In this document: positions 1 to 10,418 of the stretch, one piece after another
Layout of the letters: each line of letters opens with the position of its first letter
How positions within the stretch are numbered: the first letter of the stretch is position 1
Origin: Candidatus Poseidoniales archaeon
GTDB lineage: Archaea; Thermoplasmatota; Poseidoniia; Poseidoniales; Poseidoniaceae
Direction: 5' to 3'
DNA length: 59,219 bases
Assembly: GCA_003602575.1 (NCBI GenBank)
Contig: QQRY01000057.1
Span: 36,854-96,072, forward strand
Program-made: the position numbers and the translations under genes
Notes under the pieces: model-generated
Told to the model about the DNA's origin: nothing
What the model saw: only the letters and a program-made list of their open reading frames with translations
The model's database searches: none

Positions 1-934
1 CTCCTGATAGGTCCTCAACATCGCCATCCTTTGATCTAAAAAGATTAATCTCGACCAAATAATCAAAGCCTTTCAGTGCAACTTCGGTTTGTATAGCATG
101 TTCAAATGCTTGCTTCAAATCTTCGGGAGTATCAAGTACTCTGCCGTCGTCAACATAAGTGATATTTACAGACAAAATATCATCGTTCAATTTTGCTTGA
201 GGTGTTTCTACTGCAACCCCTCTCTTTCTAGCAACTCTTCTTACTGCGACTTCACACATTCTTCGTAAAAATGCATCATTGGGAGCTTCGTTTTGATTAC
301 CGAGTGCGCCAGAAAGAATATCCTTAGCAGCATTGTCTTCTCCCCTTAGATGAGGAGGTAAATCTGCGCCTAAAGATGAGAGTACATTTGAGGCAGAAGA
401 CTGATTCATATTCAACCATTGACTTCTTCTTTCGGTTTTCATAGCCTTTTCAGCTTCAGCCAAGCGATTAACCATTTGATCTGTAGGTGAATTATTTGGT
501 ACATTATTTGGCATTTGATTATTCATCATATTTTGATTACTTGGATTCAAGTTGGATGGCATATTTCCAAGAGTGGGTTTGTTTTGAGGTAATTGATTTC
601 CGATGTTTGTATTAGGTATTACATTTGATTGAACATTCTGTGGCGGGAAATTACCAGGAGGAATGTTTTGTTGATTCTGCAATCCTTGAGCGATTTGTTG
701 AAGTAATTCAGGAGATATAGAGTTTAGGTCTGTTGCTCCCATTTCTCTTTGGTGCCTAATAGCTTCACCTGAAACTACACCAAAATTACGCCCACCTGAA
801 ACTTCTTGACCACTTAGGCCAATAGAATTGGGACTAGTAAAACTGCCCGCACGAGACATATCTTGTCTAGCACCGCATTCAGGGCAGAAAATACTGTCAT
901 CAGGGATTAATTCGCCACATGAACCACATTCCAT
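1..934 (-). CDS. Zinc-ribbon protein with Asn/Gln/Pro-rich linker, 3' end truncated by window edge
   Basis: Reverse-strand reading from ATG at 934: MECGSCGELIPDDSIFCPECGARQ... (CxxC...CxxC), then an NQ/P-rich linker; open to the window edge. Confidence 0.75.
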   Translation of the reverse strand, partial: MECGSCGELIPDDSIFCPECGARQDMSRAGSFTSPNSIGLSGQEVSGGRNFGVVSGEAIRHQREMGATDLNSISPELLQQIAQGLQNQQNIPPGNFPPQNVQSNVIPNTNIGNQLPQNKPTLGNMPSNLNPSNQNMMNNQMPNNVPNNSPTDQMVNRLAEAEKAMKTERRSQWLNMNQSSASNVLSSLGADLPPHLRGEDNAAKDILSGALGNQNEAPNDAFLRRMCEVAVRRVARKRGVAVETPQAKLNDDILSVNITYVDDGRVLDTPEDLKQAFEHAIQTEVALKGFDYLVEINLFRSKDGDVEDLSG

Positions 935-1103
935 AGTTTGCACTACCCCCCTAACACTTACGCCAAAGCCTCTTTGCCTAAAGAATTAACTAATTTAAAA
1001 CCACATAATTCAATGATTTATAATCATGAAATATGACAACTGAACGAATATTCAACCATAGAGTCAATAACAAATAACCATTGGATAAACATGAGGGGAT
1101 TAA

Positions 1104-2120
1104 TTGTCAGTACTTATCAATGAAAAGATTGATAATTTACTTAAGACAACATCTCGTTCCTTCTATCCTACGCTGAAATATCTACCAAAGAAAGTTCGTG
1201 GGCAAATTGGACTCCTATATCTTCTTGCAAGAGTTGCAGATACAATTGCTGATTCAAAATCAGGCGAAACTGATGAACTTTTGAGATTGTTGCGTGGATA
1301 TAATGATGTTGCTCAAGGCAAATCTGATAATTTACCTGATTTTTCCAGTCTCGCTGAAATCCAAGAAAATACCCATGAGGCTGAACTTTTGAGAAATGTT
1401 CAAGATGTTGTTGATGGACTTTTAGTTTACTCAGAAGAAGATAGACAAAGAATGTTAGAATGTCTTGAAATCATAGTCGGAGGCCAAATTTTGGATCTCG
1501 AAAGGTTCGGACCTGCCAATGAAGGAGGTAATTTATCTGCCCTTAATGACAATTCAGAATTAGATGATTATACGTTTAGGGTTGCTGGCTGTGTTGGCGT
1601 TTTATGGACCAAAATGTCTCTTGCTCATTTGATAACTTTACCTGCTGAAAAAGAGGGTGAATTTTTTGAGAAAGGAATAAGATTTGGTAAAGCACTTCAG
1701 ATGATAAATATTCTACGTGATATTCCTGAAGATTTAAGATTTGGACGTTGTTATATTCCAGAACAAGAATTAAGAAAACATAACATGAAACCTGAAGACT
1801 TGTATGATTCTAAGAATATAGAAAAATTTAGACCTCTTTACGATGAATACCTAGATTTGACCAATGAACACTTAGATGCTGCTATAGAATATATCAAAAT
1901 GCTTCCAGAAACTCAATTTAGACTCAAGGCATCATGTATGTTGCCAGTATTGATTGGACAGAGAACCGTAACTCTACTTAGAGATGGAAATATTCTTGAT
2001 TCTTCTGACAGAATAAAAGTAACTCGGGATGAGATAAAATCCTACGCAAAGAAATTATTACGCGCATTAATCATTCCAGGAGGAGTTAAGCGACTTCTCG
2101 AAAAGAATAAAAATTCTTAA
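1104..2120 (+). CDS. Squalene/phytoene synthase family protein (squalene synthase-like)
   Basis: Asp-rich motifs LARVADTIADS and INILRDIPEDLRFGRCYIP; TTG start in the ORF track. Confidence 0.88.
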   Translation: MSVLINEKIDNLLKTTSRSFYPTLKYLPKKVRGQIGLLYLLARVADTIADSKSGETDELLRLLRGYNDVAQGKSDNLPDFSSLAEIQENTHEAELLRNVQDVVDGLLVYSEEDRQRMLECLEIIVGGQILDLERFGPANEGGNLSALNDNSELDDYTFRVAGCVGVLWTKMSLAHLITLPAEKEGEFFEKGIRFGKALQMINILRDIPEDLRFGRCYIPEQELRKHNMKPEDLYDSKNIEKFRPLYDEYLDLTNEHLDAAIEYIKMLPETQFRLKASCMLPVLIGQRTVTLLRDGNILDSSDRIKVTRDEIKSYAKKLLRALIIPGGVKRLLEKNKNS

Positions 2121-2258
2121 ATGGCGCTATGCACCCTTAGTTAGTAAATAATTACTTTGTTTATTGTTAATAATTACACCCTGTTTGCTCTAAATTTTAA
2201 TCTTTTAATTTTGATACTTTTCAACAAAGACATCAAAAAGGAGTAGTCATACAGGTGT

Positions 2259-3566
2259 TTGATAGGGATGTTGGAACGACGGAAACCTCTCGACTTGCTA
2301 TTCCCTCTAAAGGGTAATGCAAAAAGTCGAACTGGTAACGATGACAACGAGCCTATTACCACTTTACAACGGCTAAGAGCTGGTGTTGTTCTTGCTGGAG
2401 ATGCTGTTAAAGCTGTGAGTGTCACAGCAATGGAAGCATTGAGAGAAGGTGCTACATTTATTGGACTTGTATCAGAAAAAAATGAACTAGTTGATCCTTT
2501 TGAACACCTTGATGCCCCTATTTGGTCTGAAAAGCCACCTCATGAATTATTGAGACTTGCTTACAGTTACTGTGAAGAGTTAACTATTAGGGAAGCTGGA
2601 AATTTCTATCACTCTTTCAAATATTTACCAGATGAACAAAGACAAGCAATGTGCTCTGTTTACGCTTTTTGTCGAAGAGCGGATGATATTGCAGACGGAG
2701 ACTGGTCGGACAGATTCCCTGGAAGCGGAGGAGAAGAAAATACTGAAGCGATTGCTTATCGTGAAGAATTAGAAGCACTCCAAGATAGAGGTACAATTCT
2801 TGACGAAGCATCATATTTGAATAAAATAACACAGTTATTTTTCTTTAGGAAAAAACTCTCAACTTGCTATACAGATGTTTACTCTACCGACCCAGTGTTT
2901 TTAGCATTGAAAGATACTGTCGAAAGATATAGCATACCTAGAGATGTATTCGATGACCTTATCTCAGGAATGGAAGATGACCTTTACAACAATAGATATC
3001 GAACTTTTGATGAGCTTTACAATTATTGTTACAGAGTTGCTTCGGTCGTTGGTCTAATGTGTATAGAGATTTATGGATATGAAGACCCCCTAGCAAGGAA
3101 ATACGCTGAGTCATGGGGTATTTTCATGCAATTGACTAATGTTTTGAGAGATGTTGGAGAAGATATTGAAAGAGATAGAGTATACTTACCTATTGATGAA
3201 TTAGAAGCGAATGGCATTACAGAAAGTGAACTGGATGGAAAGGTTGTGTTGAATAAAACATGGGAGCCTTACTGTTATCACTATGCCAAAAGAGCTAGAA
3301 CATATCTTGAGGAAGCTAAACAACTTCTCCCACTTCTACCTAGAAGAACAAGATATTCTCCAGCTGCTATGATTGCTTTCTATGACAAAATTTTGAGGCA
3401 AATAGAAAGACAACAAGGAGACGTCTTTACCAAGAGAGTAAAACTTAACAAGGTACAAAAGATGAGTTTAGCTGCTGCTGTTTATGTCAGACATAGGTTA
3501 TTGCCAAGATTCCTAGACCCACTGTGGTCAGGACTAGCAAGAATTGGTTTGCTACCTTCGGTTTAA
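2259..3566 (+). CDS. Squalene/phytoene synthase family protein (HpnD/CrtB-like) with about 85 aa N-terminal extension
   Basis: Motifs FCRRADDIADGD and LTNVLRDVGEDIERDRVYLP. Confidence 0.88.
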   Translation: MIGMLERRKPLDLLFPLKGNAKSRTGNDDNEPITTLQRLRAGVVLAGDAVKAVSVTAMEALREGATFIGLVSEKNELVDPFEHLDAPIWSEKPPHELLRLAYSYCEELTIREAGNFYHSFKYLPDEQRQAMCSVYAFCRRADDIADGDWSDRFPGSGGEENTEAIAYREELEALQDRGTILDEASYLNKITQLFFFRKKLSTCYTDVYSTDPVFLALKDTVERYSIPRDVFDDLISGMEDDLYNNRYRTFDELYNYCYRVASVVGLMCIEIYGYEDPLARKYAESWGIFMQLTNVLRDVGEDIERDRVYLPIDELEANGITESELDGKVVLNKTWEPYCYHYAKRARTYLEEAKQLLPLLPRRTRYSPAAMIAFYDKILRQIERQQGDVFTKRVKLNKVQKMSLAAAVYVRHRLLPRFLDPLWSGLARIGLLPSV

Positions 3567-4742
3567 TCAAGCGTTTCTTGTGAAAGCTTGAATTCCTGTG
3601 ATGTATCTTCCTAATATTAAATTGTGAATATCGTGTGTTCCTTCGTAAGTCTTTACCGACTCTAGATTTGCCATGTGACGCATAACTGGATATTCGTCTA
3701 ATACTCCGTTCGCTCCATGGATATCTCTTGAAACTCTAGCGATTTCCAATGCAATGTCAACATTATTCATTTTTGCCAGTGATATTTGCTCATTGAACCA
3801 AGTACCATCATCTTTCTTTCTTCCTAAGTGATATGCTAATAGTTGACCCTTTGTGATTTCTCTTAACATCCAAGCCAGTTTATTTTGAACCAGTTGATAA
3901 GATGCTATCGGGTGATCGAATTGGATTCTTGAAAGAGCGTAGGTTTTGGCACTATGGAAACAAGCCATAGCAGCACCTAAAGCGCCCCAAGAAATACCAA
4001 ATCTAGCATTATTTAAGCAAGAAAACGGACCTCTTAGACCCTTAACATCTGGCAGAATTCGATCCTTTGGTATCTTACAATCTTGGAATACTAATTCGCT
4101 TGTTACAGATGCTTTTAGAGAATGTTTGCCTTTCATTTCAGGAGCAGTAAAACCTTCATCATCTTTCTCTACAATAAATCCTCTAATTACTCCGTCTAAC
4201 TTTGCCCAAACAACTGCAACATGTGCAATAGTTCCATTGGTAATCCACATTTTAGCACCATTTAATAAATAATGATCACCCTTATCTTCAGCCCTTGTAA
4301 TCATGTCACCAGGGTTAGAACCGTAGTCTGGTTCAGTCAATCCAAAACATCCAACCCATTCTCCAGAAGCCATTTTAGGAAGATAGTAATTTTTCTGTTC
4401 TTCCGTACCAAAATCCCATATTGGATACATAGCCAAAGAACCTTGAACTGATGCGAATGAGCGTAAACCTGAGTCTCCTCTTTCTAATTCTTGGCAAATT
4501 AAACCATAGGCAACATAAGATAAACCTGGGCAACCATAGCCTTTCAGAGGAGCTCCCAGCACTCCCATTTCACCAAGCGCAACTCTCCATTCATCAGGAA
4601 ATACTCCTTGTTCGCATGCATGTTCGATTTTAGGCAAAACCTCTTCATCTACCCAGTCGCGAACCATGTCACGAATCATAATCTCTTCTTCAGTAAGTAA
4701 ACTCTCTATGTCGTAAAAATCGACTCCTTCGAACGGCTCCAT
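3567..4742 (-). CDS. Acyl-CoA dehydrogenase, glutaryl-CoA dehydrogenase-like
   Basis: ACAD features: FGLTEPDYGSNPGDMITRA and catalytic-Glu context KTYEGTHDIHNLILGRYITG. Confidence 0.88.
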   Translation of the reverse strand: MEPFEGVDFYDIESLLTEEEIMIRDMVRDWVDEEVLPKIEHACEQGVFPDEWRVALGEMGVLGAPLKGYGCPGLSYVAYGLICQELERGDSGLRSFASVQGSLAMYPIWDFGTEEQKNYYLPKMASGEWVGCFGLTEPDYGSNPGDMITRAEDKGDHYLLNGAKMWITNGTIAHVAVVWAKLDGVIRGFIVEKDDEGFTAPEMKGKHSLKASVTSELVFQDCKIPKDRILPDVKGLRGPFSCLNNARFGISWGALGAAMACFHSAKTYALSRIQFDHPIASYQLVQNKLAWMLREITKGQLLAYHLGRKKDDGTWFNEQISLAKMNNVDIALEIARVSRDIHGANGVLDEYPVMRHMANLESVKTYEGTHDIHNLILGRYITGIQAFTRNA

Positions 4743-4784
4743 ATTACCCTCTCAAATTATCGGGGTCATAGGCGCTTCAAGAAC

Positions 4785-5996
4785 CTAACTCTTTTTTTGC
4801 TTCTTACTTTTTTTGTCTAAGCCTCTAAGTTGAGCGTATTTTTGCTGCAGAGTCTTGCTATTCATGTAAATCAGTCCTAAAATTACACCTGGCACTGAAA
4901 TGACAACCACATAGCCGATAATTACTACAATTAAACTCTCTGAGACCTCTTCAGAAAGAGGACTAAATGATATAACATTGCCAAAAGAGGTAATAATAAA
5001 ACCATTATTGAATGAATTCTCCCAAACAAAGGATATAGAACGGCCGGATATTATTGCATCCCACTGACTTACATCTTCTGAGGAAATATGAACATAGGAA
5101 TCATCAGCAACAGGATATTGCCTCAATGTGGAAAATGGAGCTAAATGTATCAATGTTGTACTATCATATCCTCTTGAAACTTTAGTAAAATCGCCCTCTG
5201 CGATATAATATTGTGTACTGCCCGCAGAAGATTTGGTGGAATCGATTGAATCGATTGAAATAATCATAGTTCCTAGGCCACTGCCAAAAGCTACACATTC
5301 ATTCAAAATTGGTTCTGCACAATCAACGTCAACCCAAGTATCGGAACTTGTACCTGAAAGCCATGTAATATTATGAGTTGGACCGATCACTGCAATTCCA
5401 TCATCGAGAGTCGTCATTACACAAACATCAATATTACGATGGCAGGAAATTCCGGTAATCGAACTATTCTTGGAATTATCCAAAGAGACAAAACCAATTC
5501 CTTCAGCAAATTTCCAAACTCCACCGTCTTCGGCGCCAAAGTATGCATAATCTCCAGCTTGTCGCCATTCTACAGTACTCAAATCTCTTCCAATAATTTC
5601 CCCAGTCCCATTAACAAGAGTCACTCCATGATTTGAAGTTTCATACCTTAGTGCGACTCCTGTATCTCCAGCAATAAGTGCTGCTTGACCCCTAGGATGC
5701 CAAGATACATCATTTAGAGAAACCGTACGAGCTGTATTCAACTCGACATCTTTGGTTCTATCACCCGCTTTTAGAGCAGAAATCTCTCTAGCATAGCCAT
5801 CTAAGCCAACGATAAGAACCGATTCTCCATTAGGAGAAAGTGCGCCTGCCAAAATACCTAGGTCAGAATCGGAAAGCGATTCTTCGACCTCTAATTCTAC
5901 TACAGAATTTGAAGCGATAGTGGAGGGAATCATCAATATCAATAGACAAGTGAAAACAAAAATAAGTTTGCCTCGCATAATGTGCCCACTAATCAA
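4785..5996 (-). CDS. Membrane-anchored beta-propeller-like protein
   Basis: N-terminal signal/TM (LIFVFTCLLILMIPSTIAS), repetitive beta-rich blades, C-terminal TM and basic tail. Confidence 0.6.
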   Translation of the reverse strand: MISGHIMRGKLIFVFTCLLILMIPSTIASNSVVELEVEESLSDSDLGILAGALSPNGESVLIVGLDGYAREISALKAGDRTKDVELNTARTVSLNDVSWHPRGQAALIAGDTGVALRYETSNHGVTLVNGTGEIIGRDLSTVEWRQAGDYAYFGAEDGGVWKFAEGIGFVSLDNSKNSSITGISCHRNIDVCVMTTLDDGIAVIGPTHNITWLSGTSSDTWVDVDCAEPILNECVAFGSGLGTMIISIDSIDSTKSSAGSTQYYIAEGDFTKVSRGYDSTTLIHLAPFSTLRQYPVADDSYVHISSEDVSQWDAIISGRSISFVWENSFNNGFIITSFGNVISFSPLSEEVSESLIVVIIGYVVVISVPGVILGLIYMNSKTLQQKYAQLRGLDKKSKKQKKS

Positions 5997-6069
5997 TCGA
6001 ACAAAACCTCTTCGCCCAATTTATCTTTAGTCAAAATTAAAAAAAATTCCATTTTTGACGGTGAGCCTT

Positions 6070-6621
6070 ATGTTCAATGGAGTTTTGCCTCGGCTTATGG
6101 AGAAGTTTGCAGTTAAAAGAGGATTACAAAAGTCGATTGGCGGAAATTCTGGACTTGCTAAATTAGCGACCGAATATTTCGAAAATATTAATGCCGATGC
6201 TGAAGGTAAATTTACTGGGTCTTTTGGAATATTAACCAGCGTAAGCGGGCACTATGATGATGATGGAAAATTATCCATGGATGTCGTTCAACTAAAGGGT
6301 GAAGAACTTGGAGAATTCTTATCTGCAGACAACGGAAGAGAGTTGGCTATGGAGTCAAGGAAAAGATGGTCAGGCTTCCTAGATATGGCTACAGGATACA
6401 ATCCAAAGCAACGTGGAGATAAAGCAAAAGAGGAAGCAAAGAAATTCTCTAAGGCTAAATCTGCTATCAAAATGGCTCATAAGTCTATGCAGATGGCCAC
6501 ATCGATCACTCAAGAAAAAATTGATACTGCAAATAATATGATTGCAGAATTAGAAACAATGATTGAGAATGGCGAGGCTCCCTCCGAAGGAAGAGTCAAG
6601 AAATTAAATGACTTATTTTGA
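6070..6621 (+). CDS. Conserved hypothetical protein
   Basis: ORF with likely ATG at 6070 preceded by GGTGA; overlaps the TyrRS ORF start. Confidence 0.6.
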   Translation: MFNGVLPRLMEKFAVKRGLQKSIGGNSGLAKLATEYFENINADAEGKFTGSFGILTSVSGHYDDDGKLSMDVVQLKGEELGEFLSADNGRELAMESRKRWSGFLDMATGYNPKQRGDKAKEEAKKFSKAKSAIKMAHKSMQMATSITQEKIDTANNMIAELETMIENGEAPSEGRVKKLNDLF

Positions 6622-6632
6622 ATGTGATTTCT

Positions 6633-7778
6633 ATGAACGTCGACAAAATCCTCGCCCCTTTTGAGGAAAGATGTCAGCGTTTGAGTGAACTCAATGAAAT
6701 GCAGAGAAGTCGAATCGCGTCGATTGTAGGCGGAGTAGAAGAAACTGTTGGAATTGATCACTTAGTTGACTGTATCGCGGATAGTACAAGTATTGGAGGA
6801 GATGGAACAATAAGGTGTTATGTTGGTTTTGAACCATCTGGAAAGGCCCATATTGGATGGAAAGTACTTGCCTTACAGCTTAAGAGAATGCTTGATGCTA
6901 AAGTAAATGTTCTAATTTTCCTTGCTGATTGGCATGCATGGATAAATGATAAATTCGAAGGAAAGATGGAAGATATACAGGTTACTGCAAGGTATATGGA
7001 AGATACCTTCAGAGCGCTACTCGGACATCCTGAAGAGGGTGATGGGCCTGGCCAACTTAGATTCTTCTGGGCTTCAAGTTTAATGGATTCAGGAGAATAC
7101 TGGGCCCGTGTTCTAAGATGTTCTAAGGGTGCAACTTTAGCAATGGTAAGAAAGACTTTCACAATTATGGGAAGGGATGAAGCATCTTCAGACCACGATT
7201 TGTCAAAATTCTATTACCCTGCTATGCAAGCATCTGACATTTTCGAGTTAGATATCGATATTGCGATAGGTGGAATGGATCAAAGAAAGGCTCACATGTT
7301 CATGAGAGATGTTGCAAGCAAATGGGGATGGGAAAAGGCAACATGCCTTCATACTCCAATAATATCTTCTCTAAAATCATCTGGAGCACGAATGGAAAGT
7401 TTTGACCATAAGATGAGTAAATCTGACCCCTCTGGCGCAATTTTAATTCACGATACAGAAAAGAAGTTACGTAAGAAGATGCAAAAACATGCTTATCTAA
7501 ATCCTGAAGATGATTCATCGCCTGTTTACGAATTAGCAGAGCATGTAGTACTTCCAGAATGGGGAGAAATTAATGTCACGCCTAATCCTAAATTCGGCGA
7601 ACCTTCGACATGGAAGGATTTGGATTCTTTCAAGAAAGCGGTCCAAAGTGGAGAAATTCACCCCCTTGATGCTAAATTAGGTGTTGCCGATGGAATCTAT
7701 AGAGGACTACATGAAGTGGCTAAATTCTTTGAAGAAAACCCTGAAAGGCTCGATGCTGTTAATGAATTATTAAAATAA
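6633..7778 (+). CDS. tyrS: Tyrosyl-tRNA synthetase
   Basis: YVGFEPSGKAHIGW (HIGH-type) and KMSKSDPSGAI; start may be 6618 (TTG) or 6633 (ATG). Confidence 0.88.
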   Translation: MNVDKILAPFEERCQRLSELNEMQRSRIASIVGGVEETVGIDHLVDCIADSTSIGGDGTIRCYVGFEPSGKAHIGWKVLALQLKRMLDAKVNVLIFLADWHAWINDKFEGKMEDIQVTARYMEDTFRALLGHPEEGDGPGQLRFFWASSLMDSGEYWARVLRCSKGATLAMVRKTFTIMGRDEASSDHDLSKFYYPAMQASDIFELDIDIAIGGMDQRKAHMFMRDVASKWGWEKATCLHTPIISSLKSSGARMESFDHKMSKSDPSGAILIHDTEKKLRKKMQKHAYLNPEDDSSPVYELAEHVVLPEWGEINVTPNPKFGEPSTWKDLDSFKKAVQSGEIHPLDAKLGVADGIYRGLHEVAKFFEENPERLDAVNELLK

Positions 7779-8639
7779 TTTATTCTTAAAGCCAGGCTCA
7801 ATACTATGAATTTTTAAAATTAAGACTCTTCTAGTATCCATTGCAAAGTCACGGTTTGGTAGATGGTCCAACTCAACCCAAGCATTGACTGTAACCTCTT
7901 GAGTAAGAGATAATTGACCAACATATTCATCATTTATTACCGCTAGATAACGGAATAAAGGATTTCTAGTTTCATCATGTGCGTGTCTTTTAAGCATTAC
8001 AGGGCATGTTAATTCGATATACTGAATATCTTCGTATATATTACCCTCAACTATCATCGAGATATTTGTCGGGGGAGGGATTTTTGCCTTTCCATCTGTT
8101 TTTTTCATTTCATCATAATAAGATTCTGCACACAATGAACATTGAAAAGAACGCTTCCTTTCTCTTGCTAAAGATTGCTTGATAGACCATGTGGTTCCAC
8201 ATTCATTACAGATATACTGTGACTTCTTGAGCCAACCCATTGGAGAATCTAAGTTAGTGATTATACTATTAAAAGACAATAATCTACCTCTATCTCTAGT
8301 TCTCACATCACCCAGTAAATATGAGAATTCGTCATCAAAGCCAATTATTCTTATCACTGGACGTGTCCTTGAATTACGTGTCTGAAATTGTTCTCTAATG
8401 ACTTGATTACCCAATTCAAGACATTTGGTCGGACTGTTAGGGAAAATAGAGTGTAGAGGCGTATTCTTGAGATACTCCCACTGAACTTCAAATCCAAAAA
8501 CATCTTCTTCACATAATAAAAAATAATCTAGTTCGGAACTATACTTCTCTTCAAAAATTAATCTCCAAGCATTGAGTATTTCTTGAGCCTCAATGTCAGG
8601 TTCTGTAGCCTTAATTTGTGGCATGGAAATAATTGTCAT
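7770..8639 (-). CDS. Stand-alone MCM N-terminal-domain-like (OB fold plus zinc-binding) protein
   Basis: DVRTRDRGRLLSFNSIITNLDSP..YICNECG..FQCSLC..YEDIQYIELTCP resembles the MCM N-terminal OB/zinc region; no Walker A/B domain follows. Confidence 0.6.
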   Translation of the reverse strand: MTIISMPQIKATEPDIEAQEILNAWRLIFEEKYSSELDYFLLCEEDVFGFEVQWEYLKNTPLHSIFPNSPTKCLELGNQVIREQFQTRNSRTRPVIRIIGFDDEFSYLLGDVRTRDRGRLLSFNSIITNLDSPMGWLKKSQYICNECGTTWSIKQSLARERKRSFQCSLCAESYYDEMKKTDGKAKIPPPTNISMIVEGNIYEDIQYIELTCPVMLKRHAHDETRNPLFRYLAVINDEYVGQLSLTQEVTVNAWVELDHLPNRDFAMDTRRVLILKIHSIEPGFKNKLF

Positions 8640-8741
8640 ACACGACGGTTCTCAAAGATTTCTATCAAAATTGATAATTTCTATAATAACAATGTTCATG
8701 AATTGATTTCTTTACGACCAATCATCAGCGTAGGTGTTAAT

Positions 8742-9479
8742 ATGACAAAAATTGCAGTTCTAGTTAAGCAAGTACCAGATACTAATTCAAAAATAGTAAT
8801 ATCTGGAAATTCAGTCGACCTTTCAAGTGTCAAAATGGTTATGAGTCCATATGATGAATTTGCAGTAGAAAACGCCTTGCGACACAAGGAATCAGTCGGC
8901 GGCACTGTCACCGCAATCACAGTGGGTGGCCCCAGTGCAGAAAAAGTTCTCAAAGATGCGAAGGCGATTGGCGTAGATGAAATTGTTAGAATTGATTGCG
9001 ATTCATACTTAGACTCAAACGCTCTTCAATCAATCCTAAGTTCTATGATTTCAGAAAGTGGTTTCGAAGTAGTATACTGTGGCAAGTCAGCCGCTGATAC
9101 TGGTGCAGGTTCAACAGGACCTGGAATTGCAGAACATCTTGGCTGGGCTTCTGTATCTAATATAACCGAATCAAATAGTGAAGGAAACTTTACTGTTGTC
9201 GCACCTCTAAATGATGGTAACGCAATAATTGAAGTACCAATTCCAGCAGTAATTACTTGTGACAAAGGTAATACAAAGGTTAGAAAACCAAATGTGAAGG
9301 GTATTATGCAGGCAAAAAGAGCTCAAGTGGATGTCAGGAGTTGCGAAGTTCCAGCATCAGCAGTTAGCATTGTAAACCAAAGTCTTCCTCCAGCAAAGCC
9401 TGAAGGTAAAATGTACGAAGGTGGTCAATCTGCTTCTGAAGTAGCAAGATTGCTTAGAGACGAGGCAAACATTATTTGA
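8742..9479 (+). CDS. etfB: Electron transfer flavoprotein beta subunit
   Basis: MTKIAVLVKQVPDT..; true start likely ATG 8742 rather than the ORF-track start 8583. Confidence 0.92.
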   Translation: MTKIAVLVKQVPDTNSKIVISGNSVDLSSVKMVMSPYDEFAVENALRHKESVGGTVTAITVGGPSAEKVLKDAKAIGVDEIVRIDCDSYLDSNALQSILSSMISESGFEVVYCGKSAADTGAGSTGPGIAEHLGWASVSNITESNSEGNFTVVAPLNDGNAIIEVPIPAVITCDKGNTKVRKPNVKGIMQAKRAQVDVRSCEVPASAVSIVNQSLPPAKPEGKMYEGGQSASEVARLLRDEANII

Positions 9480-9488
9480 GGTGAAAAT

Positions 9489-10418
9489 ATGACAAATACA
9501 ATAGTAATAGCAGAATTAAACAAAGGAAGTATTCATTCAACAACTAAAGAATTAATTTCAGCAGCACAAATGTTAGGAAATTCTTGCACAGTAGTTGTAC
9601 CTTGTAACGATTCATCGGTAGCTGATTCAATAAGTTCAGTTTCAGGTGTTACAAAGATAATTGTTGCAAAATCTGAAATTTTTACAAGTTATGATGCATC
9701 AGGTTGGGCATCAGCAATAGATTCAGTGACTCCTGAAGGCACAATAATCACTTCAGCAAGTCCCCAATCAAAGGATTTAGCAGCAAGATTAGCAGCTAGA
9801 AGAAAGTTATCAGTGGTTCAAGATGTTGTGTCTATACAAGATGGTAATTTAACTTCGCCTGTATATTCGGGTAAAGCAATGCAGACAGTGTCTACATCAG
9901 GAAATACTGTTGTTAGTATTAGGCAAAATGTGTTTGATCCTTCACCTGATGGTGGCTCTGCGGAAGTTTCAGTTATTGATGCATCTGGAAATGTAACTAC
10001 TGCTGTAAAGGAATTAATCTCTAGGGCGTCTGAAAGATTAGACGTCTCAGAGGCAAATATCATTATTTCTGGTGGAAGAGGAATGGGTTCTCCTGATAAT
10101 TTCACACATTTAGAACAAATTGCTGACACTTTAGGTGCTGCTGTAGGCGCATCAAGAGCTGCAGTTGATACTTGGGATGATATTCCTCACTCGATGCAAG
10201 TTGGGCAAACAGGAAAAACTGTCAATCCGAATCTTTACATTGCAGTTGGAATCTCTGGAGCCATACAACATTTGGCTGGTATGAGGTCTTCGAAATATAT
10301 TGTTGCAATAAACAAAGATGCTGATGCACCGATTTTCCAACATGCAGACTATGGAATTGTTGCTACCTGGGAAGAAGCATTACCTGTTCTTCAATCAAGC
10401 CTATCTGCAATGATGTAA
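9489..10418 (+). CDS. etfA: Electron transfer flavoprotein alpha subunit
   Basis: [52 protein letters not shown]-binding signature; GAGGTGA SD upstream. Confidence 0.93.
   Translation: MTNTIVIAELNKGSIHSTTKELISAAQMLGNSCTVVVPCNDSSVADSISSVSGVTKIIVAKSEIFTSYDASGWASAIDSVTPEGTIITSASPQSKDLAARLAARRKLSVVQDVVSIQDGNLTSPVYSGKAMQTVSTSGNTVVSIRQNVFDPSPDGGSAEVSVIDASGNVTTAVKELISRASERLDVSEANIIISGGRGMGSPDNFTHLEQIADTLGAAVGASRAAVDTWDDIPHSMQVGQTGKTVNPNLYIAVGISGAIQHLAGMRSSKYIVAINKDADAPIFQHADYGIVATWEEALPVLQSSLSAMM

Noticed and set aside
2174-2425. 83-aa minus-strand ORF opposite the second squalene/phytoene synthase
   Set aside because: Antisense to the N-terminal region of a well supported gene; composition looks like shadow coding.
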